Source: an uncultured bacterium (GTDB taxonomy: Bacteria > Patescibacteriota > Patescibacteriia > 2-12-FULL-60-25). Taken from it: a stretch of DNA of 8,471 bases. Below the pieces are notes generated by a model that worked only from the letters and a program-made list of their open reading frames with translations, was not told the DNA's origin and made no database searches. This document shows positions 3,944 through 8,471 of this stretch, in pieces. Position numbers and translations under genes: made by a program. Positions within the stretch are counted from its first letter, which is position 1, and every line of letters starts with the position of its first letter. Location of the stretch: positions 1 to 8,471 of the forward strand of contig CALBSL010000027.1 of NCBI GenBank assembly GCA_937968025.1, written 5' to 3'.

Positions 3944-6064
3944 ATGCGCCTTTCTCCGCGATGGCAAGAAGCGTTGGTGCTCTTGCCTGGATACGCTCTT
4001 CTTGTGTTTCAGCCGGGCTGGCTGCCAAGTTCCGCCCTGTTTGCCGTGCACGGATTCCTAGTTCTTCTCCTCGCTTGGATGGTGGGTCAACGACTCTTTG
4101 GAGCGGGGTCCACCGCCTTTGAACGGTTCATTGGAGGCGCTATTGCGTGGGCGGCGAGCCTCAGCCTTGTCCACACACTAGCCTACTACGCCTCGCTGCC
4201 GTTGACCGTGGTGAATGCGACACTGCTCGAAGCCTTGATCGCCGCGGTTGTCGTTCTGATTCCGCATCTCCCTGAACCAATCCCCGAGGCAACGCCCCCT
4301 GCCACCACCTCTAAGCGATCGACGTTTCTCAGCCTACTTGCGGGAGGTATTGGCATCGGCAGCGCCGCGCTCATCGTGCGAGCTGCCCTGCTCCATCAGG
4401 CATCCGTCAGCATTCGGACTCCGTGGCCGCTCCTGCCGGATGGCACATTTCTCTTCTTCGCCCTCTGTTTTGCGAGCGGAATCATTGCAACGCACATCAA
4501 AAAATGCGCGCACACCGCCTGGCTCGCCGTGATCAGCTGGTTCACGATCAGCGCCTTGCCCGCGCTCTTGTATCCTCTTGGGTATGGGTTTGATGGCTTT
4601 ATTCATCGTGCAAGCCAAGAGCTTCTCCTGCGTACAGGTACCCTCACACCGAAACCGCTGTACTATATCGGTCAGTACGTCTGGACGGTGTGGCTGAGTC
4701 GCTGGACAGAACTTCCGCTCACCGTCATTGATACTTGGCTTGTGCCTGCGAGCATTGGCGTGGTTGGCTTTGCGCTCGTCGGCCTGCTTCGACGTTCCTC
4801 CCCTTCTCTTCGCTGGACGCCGTGGCCACTTCTCCTGCTCTTGCCCCTCGGGGCGTTCGTCACGACAACGCCGCAAACGTGGTCCTACCTCCTTGGATTC
4901 AGCGCCTTGCTCATTGCGCTCTGGCCGGGGCTGCAGGGCCGAGCATGGGCTCTGCCACTTCTGCTCTCGTTCTGGGCGGGACTCGTTCACCCCTTGGGAG
5001 GACTTCCTTTCGCTAGCATCGTCTGGACGCTTGGCATGGGCACGCTCCCCCGCTTCAAGCACTACGCCGCTCCTCTGCGCTTCCTCGGGTTTATTGGAGC
5101 GCTCCTACTCATTCCGCTAGCGTTCTGGGCACAGAGCCGCCTCGGGAACACCCCTATTCGTTGGTCATGGGACTGGCTCCAGTGGGAGGTGCTGCGCACG
5201 AGTTTTACCGATCTTCTCCTTGCCCCACGCCAAACCCTTACGCTCTGGCTTGATGGTGCCGAGTGGGCACGAACAGCCGTCTCTCTCGGCGGCATTCTGA
5301 TTGGCGCCTGGCTCTGTCTACAGCCCAAGAATCCACACGATCGTCTGCTCGCAGGAACCGGCATCGGGCTGCTCTTCACCCAGTTCGTCCTTGAACGAGC
5401 GGCCACATTCTCGTTTTTGATTAGCTACGAACGAGGAAATTATACCGAACGCTTAGGCGTATTGAGTGCTCTGTTCCTCGCGGTACCGGTATCGATGTGG
5501 GTCGCACAACGCCTCGCTCTCGTGCGCGGGCGATCTGGCTTTCTCTGGGCGAGCCTGTGTCTGCTCCTCACGGCTGTGTGGACCGTGCGCGTGTATGATG
5601 CCCTCCCACGCCATGATGCTGCGCAGGCAAGCAGTGGCTGGAGCGTTGGAACAGCTGACGTTGATGCCGTTCGCTGGATTCATGACCAAGCCGGCGCTCG
5701 TCGATATGCCGTTCTCGCCAATCAAAGCGTGAGCGCGGCGGCGCTTGAACGCTATGGATTCGCTCGCTATCACGAGGACAACTTTTACTATCCCCTCCCT
5801 ACCGGGGGACGGTTGTATCAAGTGTTTCTCGAAGCCGCGTCGCTCAAAGCGAGTCCCGCCACCATCCAAGAAGCTGCCCGTCTCACGAACAGCGAGGTTG
5901 TCTATGTCGTGATAAATGCGTACTGGTGGGACGCGGAACGTGTACGCGCACATCTTGCCGGGTTCGCCGATCGCTCACTCTCGTTCATGGGCGATCAGGT
6001 GTGGGTGTATGAGTTTTCTTCTCAGAAAGCATCTGCAAGAGCACCTTCCCCCACTGAACGCTAA
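3944..6064 (+). CDS. Large multi-pass membrane protein, possible GT-C glycosyltransferase
   Basis: I do not recognise a named family. The 706-residue protein has around a dozen hydrophobic helices from residue 8 to about 550, then a soluble, probably extracytoplasmic domain (about 565-695). That domain starts DVDAVRWIHDQAG, a phrasing common in C-terminal domains of GT-C glycosyltransferases and oligosaccharyltransferase-like proteins, and ends QVWVYEF. The loop after a central helix reads YGFDGFIHRASQELL (214-228), then PKPLYYIGQY (236-245). A lone Asp (D217) with His221 may stand where GT-C enzymes carry an acidic motif, but the classic DD/DE/ED pair of the first loop is not visible. If a glycosyltransferase, it would use a polyprenyl-phosphate sugar, matching the DUF2304 and GT4 genes it converges with. 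Other options are a transporter-like or flippase-like protein. The start is taken from the promoter at 3909-3943. Its end overlaps the opposing gene by 80 bases. Confidence 0.7.
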   Translation: MRLSPRWQEALVLLPGYALLVFQPGWLPSSALFAVHGFLVLLLAWMVGQRLFGAGSTAFERFIGGAIAWAASLSLVHTLAYYASLPLTVVNATLLEALIAAVVVLIPHLPEPIPEATPPATTSKRSTFLSLLAGGIGIGSAALIVRAALLHQASVSIRTPWPLLPDGTFLFFALCFASGIIATHIKKCAHTAWLAVISWFTISALPALLYPLGYGFDGFIHRASQELLLRTGTLTPKPLYYIGQYVWTVWLSRWTELPLTVIDTWLVPASIGVVGFALVGLLRRSSPSLRWTPWPLLLLLPLGAFVTTTPQTWSYLLGFSALLIALWPGLQGRAWALPLLLSFWAGLVHPLGGLPFASIVWTLGMGTLPRFKHYAAPLRFLGFIGALLLIPLAFWAQSRLGNTPIRWSWDWLQWEVLRTSFTDLLLAPRQTLTLWLDGAEWARTAVSLGGILIGAWLCLQPKNPHDRLLAGTGIGLLFTQFVLERAATFSFLISYERGNYTERLGVLSALFLAVPVSMWVAQRLALVRGRSGFLWASLCLLLTAVWTVRVYDALPRHDAAQASSGWSVGTADVDAVRWIHDQAGARRYAVLANQSVSAAALERYGFARYHEDNFYYPLPTGGRLYQVFLEAASLKASPATIQEAARLTNSEVVYVVINAYWWDAERVRAHLAGFADRSLSFMGDQVWVYEFSSQKASARAPSPTER
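5985..6064. other. Convergent overlap of two coding ends
   Basis: The last 80 bases of the plus-strand membrane protein gene and of the minus-strand GT4 gene share the same DNA, in opposite directions. Both frames remain open through it. No intrinsic terminator is visible here or just beyond on either strand, so read-through antisense transcripts are likely. Both proteins end in polar tails here that look poorly constrained. Confidence 0.8.
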
Positions 6065-7070
6065 TCGATGCACGATCAAATCTCGTGCGTTGCTCCACAG
6101 CTCGCGCTCGCCACGTCTCCGGAGCCTGGTTCACCTTGTCTAGGGCGCGCATCCAGGCGTCCTGTTCAAGCGCCACAACTTGCCCACCCGCTCCGACCGT
6201 CTCAGGAATCCCCCCGCTTGCCGAAGCAATCACCGGAACGCCCAACGCAAACGCCTCAAGAATAACGGTCGGCTGATTCTCAATCAGTCGTGATGGCGCT
6301 AGCACCGCTCGGGCTTGCACAAGTTCGCGCAGAACCAGCTCTCGCGGAACCTGTCCTACACAGCGAACATTCGGCAACATGCCAAGCGTATGCCGCCATG
6401 GTCCATCTCCGATGCAGGTAAATGCCTCCGTAGGACGAGCTTTTGCGAGCTGATTGATCAGCGGCAGCCCCTTTTGATCCGACATATTTCCAACATACAT
6501 CCACTGGGTCTCGACCGGCTCAATGGGTGGATGAACACCGACGTCGGGCAACGGATTCGGAATCACGACACACGGCACGCGCGCACCAAACCCACGCACG
6601 GCGTGCTGATCCAATAACCACTGCGTAGGCGCAATCAAACGATCTGGAACACCAAACATCGATCGACGATACCACCCCCACCAGCGTTGCCACCACGTGA
6701 TGTTTGTTGAATACACCGTCCCAGATGGTTCGAAGAGCTGAACGTCATGCAAGATATGGATCCATGCCGTTCCAGCGACCTGCAAGCGGCGCCCGATCGT
6801 CCAACCAAGCCCCGTGAGGTTATGCGTCACAACGACATCGGGGTTCCATGCCACAACGTCACGAACAAGATCGACCCCTCCAACTCGGTCATCCCAGAGA
6901 TGCCCAACCAACCGCCGGAGGGCGTGCGAACGGAGCCACGCTGCATAGCGAGACCAGACCCGTACTTCATGCCCCTGGGCACGCCAAAGCTCGACAAGGT
7001 CTGCCGCAATGACGCCTGCACCCCCTCGAGATTCCGGAGGATACGCGTTAGTTATGACCGCGATGCGCAT
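5985..7070 (-). CDS. GT4-family glycosyltransferase
   Basis: This 361-residue cytosolic GT-B enzyme is expected to transfer a sugar from a nucleotide donor to a glycan or lipid acceptor. The N-terminal Rossmann half opens with RIAVITNAYPPESRGGAGV (2-20), the usual acceptor-side glycine loop. Typical features of the donor half are YVGNMSDQKG (192-201), IGDGP (220-224), and the retaining-enzyme E-x7-E motif ENQPTVILE (264-272) followed by GVPVIAS and GGIPE (286-290). Aromatic clusters at 126-134 (WWQRWWGWY) might contact membrane or acceptor. Donor and acceptor are not predictable. Its start lies 19 bases inside the preceding GT4 gene, so the two are probably translated together. The last 13 or so residues (EKKTHTPTPDRP) form a polar tail in the zone overlapping the opposing gene. 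The acceptor is inferred to be a surface or lipid-linked glycan from context. Confidence 0.9.
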   Translation of the reverse strand: MRIAVITNAYPPESRGGAGVIAADLVELWRAQGHEVRVWSRYAAWLRSHALRRLVGHLWDDRVGGVDLVRDVVAWNPDVVVTHNLTGLGWTIGRRLQVAGTAWIHILHDVQLFEPSGTVYSTNITWWQRWWGWYRRSMFGVPDRLIAPTQWLLDQHAVRGFGARVPCVVIPNPLPDVGVHPPIEPVETQWMYVGNMSDQKGLPLINQLAKARPTEAFTCIGDGPWRHTLGMLPNVRCVGQVPRELVLRELVQARAVLAPSRLIENQPTVILEAFALGVPVIASASGGIPETVGAGGQVVALEQDAWMRALDKVNQAPETWRARAVEQRTRFDRASISVQWGKVLLQMLSEKKTHTPTPDRP

Positions 7071-8152
7071 AGAGTTCTATACAGTTGCTCAAGATGAGAG
7101 ACGACCCGCTCCTTTGAATACCGCTGTTCTACTCGGCTTCGCGCGGCGGCGCCCAACGTTTTGCGAAGAGCCTCGTCACTCGACAGCCGCTGAATACCAG
7201 CGACAAGCTCATCCACAGACCCCGGTTCAACCAAGACCCCCGTCTCTCCATCAAGGACCACTTCTCGTACCCCAGGCAGACGTGAGGCGATCACGGGCGT
7301 GCCACAGGCTTGCGCTTCGAGCGCCACCAGGCCAAACGCCTCCGCTTTTGACGTCGAGGGAAAAACCAACATCGCTGCTTGCTGATAGGCTTCAATCAAG
7401 CGCTCTTCTGATACTCGTCCAAGAAAGGTCACTCGTGATCCCATTCCACGCGCCACAACCTCTGCCTCGATCGCCGCACGACGATCACCATCCCCGATGA
7501 TCGTCAGTGTCTCCTGCGGCAAACGCTGAACCGCCGCAAGTAGCTCGGCGACTCCCTTAAATTCATGCGCGCGATCAAGCGCCCCCACAAAGAGTAGCCC
7601 CCGTTTTCTTGTCCCGACCGGTCCCGGAGAAAAACGCGCTTCATCAATGAAAAATGGGATCTCCTCAACGCGTTCTGGATACCGGTCCATAAACCCGCGC
7701 AAAGATGAGGTTGTCGTATAATCGTTCGAAGCCACAATGAGACGATCTGCGCGCTTGAGCAACCACGGCTGTACCAATGCGCGATGGGCGCGAAACACCC
7801 CCTCACGCCAATCGTCTGCCGCGGCATCCATGTGGACGCTGATCACCACCGGAACTCCGGCCCGTTTTAGCCACAACAGCTGTTCTGCCGCCCCATAAAA
7901 GGGATAGTGCAGATGCAGCACATCCACCCCCTCCCACAGCGACGAAGCAGACCGCAAGAGCGCGGCGTTTCCCCAGGCGCCCAAGACCGGACACCCACGA
8001 ACACCAGCACGACCATCAAGACTCGGATGATACGGTGTGACCAATTCCGCCTCATGTCCACGCTCACGCAGCGCCTCAACCTGACGCCAAGCCGCCATCC
8101 CGATCCCACCTAAGCGCGGAGGCGCAATACAGGCCACGTGACGGATGCGCAT
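7052..8152 (-). CDS. GT4-family glycosyltransferase
   Basis: The 366-residue GT-B protein shows a full GT4 layout. The N-terminal half opens with RHVACIAPPRLGGIGMAAW (4-22), with the glycine loop that faces the acceptor, then VDVLHLHYPF (76-85) and VVISVHMD (102-109). The donor half has LLFVGALDRAHEFKG (186-200), TIIGDGDRR (217-225), VTFLGRVSEERL (241-252), and the E-x7-E motif EAFGLVALE (271-279), then CGTPVIAS (283-290). GPVGTRKRG is the interdomain linker. It is a retaining nucleotide-sugar glycosyltransferase of unknown specificity. It differs clearly from the second GT4 protein, so the pair is not a recent duplication. The ATG follows the DUF2304 stop after 2 bases, with no Shine-Dalgarno. 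Together with the downstream glycosyltransferase it probably builds successive linkages of one glycan. Confidence 0.93.
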   Translation of the reverse strand: MRIRHVACIAPPRLGGIGMAAWRQVEALRERGHEAELVTPYHPSLDGRAGVRGCPVLGAWGNAALLRSASSLWEGVDVLHLHYPFYGAAEQLLWLKRAGVPVVISVHMDAAADDWREGVFRAHRALVQPWLLKRADRLIVASNDYTTTSSLRGFMDRYPERVEEIPFFIDEARFSPGPVGTRKRGLLFVGALDRAHEFKGVAELLAAVQRLPQETLTIIGDGDRRAAIEAEVVARGMGSRVTFLGRVSEERLIEAYQQAAMLVFPSTSKAEAFGLVALEAQACGTPVIASRLPGVREVVLDGETGVLVEPGSVDELVAGIQRLSSDEALRKTLGAAARSRVEQRYSKERVVSHLEQLYRTLCASRS

Positions 8153-8154
8153 AG

Positions 8155-8471
8155 CTACGAACGACGCTGTTCACGACGAAATGCATCGAGTGCCTGCGCT
8201 TCAACCATCTTCGTGAGACGGCGTTCCATACGATCAAACGCAAGCGCCAACGTAAACCAGCCAAAGGTCAATAAAATCACCGCGCTATAGAGAATGAAGT
8301 CCGCCCCACGACCAATCCCAAAGACATTGGCGACGACGGTCGTTGCCTCTGGACGCCAGAGCACCGCACACGCGCCGAGCCAAATACCGGTCCAGAGCAC
8401 CCCCTCAAACCAACGCAACACCCCCTGACGAACACGTCGCCAGGTAAGGAGGAACGCCGCGAAAAAGGCGA
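8155..8471 (-). CDS. DUF2304 family membrane protein, 5' end beyond right edge
   Basis: The frame is open to the right edge. A GTG at 8421 could start an 88-residue protein, but the codons upstream read ...AFFAAFLLTWRRVRQG, a further membrane helix and basic loop, which is how DUF2304 proteins begin. The gene is therefore called partial, with its start outside the window. The visible part has a helix at about 8446-8471, the loop RRVRQGVLRW, a second helix (GVLWTGIWLGACAVLW), the family-typical turn VFGIGRGADFILYSAVILL (third helix), and a charged tail FDRMERRLTKMVEAQALDAF like the usual 'LExxhxxLvxxhAL'. DUF2304 proteins commonly lie next to GT2 dolichyl-phosphate-type glycosyltransferases and may help with polyprenyl-phosphate sugars; biochemical function is unsettled. 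It ends 2 bases before the first GT4 gene. Confidence 0.85.
   Translation of the reverse strand, partial: AFFAAFLLTWRRVRQGVLRWFEGVLWTGIWLGACAVLWRPEATTVVANVFGIGRGADFILYSAVILLTFGWFTLALAFDRMERRLTKMVEAQALDAFRREQRRS

Noticed and set aside
4334..5062. 242-codon open frame on the minus strand
   Set aside because: It is antisense to the large membrane protein. The Arg/Glu/Lys-rich, low-complexity translation is the mirror of Leu-rich membrane helices and is not a credible protein.
7071..7085. TATAGA five bases before the second GT4 start as a promoter
   Set aside because: It lies in the coding end of the first GT4 gene, lacks a -35, and the 19-base gene overlap already explains expression by coupling.
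8155..8421. DUF2304 gene as a complete 88-residue protein from GTG 8421
   Set aside because: The upstream codons remain open to the edge and encode a further hydrophobic helix and basic loop typical of the family, so the real start is most likely outside the window.

Overview
The window looks like a chromosomal segment of a Candidate Phyla Radiation (Patescibacteria) bacterium. This is inferred from gene style: a shortened MurE-like ligase without its N-terminal UDP-binding domain, a DUF2304 protein beside GT4 glycosyltransferases, small single-domain envelope proteins, almost no Shine-Dalgarno sequences, and very tight gene packing. UGA is used as a stop (for example at the end of the MurE-like gene), so the standard bacterial code fits and the UGA-glycine code does not. 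I cannot place it more precisely. No mobile element, CRISPR array or phage gene is visible. Each plausible reading frame longer than about 150 codons has a product class I recognise, except one multi-pass membrane protein.

Left block (1-3875, all on the minus strand). In transcription order: a CDP-alcohol phosphatidyltransferase (phospholipid synthesis), a MurE-like Mur ligase (peptidoglycan peptide), a two-helix membrane protein probably of the bacterial PH-domain type, an FtsB/DivIC divisome protein, a membrane-anchored SurA-N-like chaperone, then tRNA-Gly(CCC) and a tRNA-Thr(CGT) whose 3' half lies off the left edge. Protein-gene spacings run from a 4-base overlap to a few bases, so this reads as one cell-envelope and division operon followed by tRNA genes. 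The 119-base spacer between the two tRNAs holds two strong hairpins and no gene.

Centre (3876-3943). A 68-base divergent intergenic region carries two face-to-face extended -10 promoters. In each, exactly six bases separate the -10 hexamer from the ATG, so both transcripts are predicted to be leaderless. A similar arrangement precedes the FtsB-like gene.

Right block. A 706-residue multi-pass membrane protein with a C-terminal soluble domain, possibly a GT-C type glycosyltransferase, is on the plus strand. It converges, with an 80-base overlap of the coding ends, on a minus-strand group of DUF2304 protein (cut by the right edge), GT4 glycosyltransferase and second GT4 glycosyltransferase. Together these suggest synthesis of a lipid-linked or surface glycan. 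No wholly new system is evident. The points most worth a second look are the paired leaderless promoters, the altered substrate-site motifs of the MurE-like enzyme, the uncharacterised membrane protein, and the hairpins between the tRNA genes.
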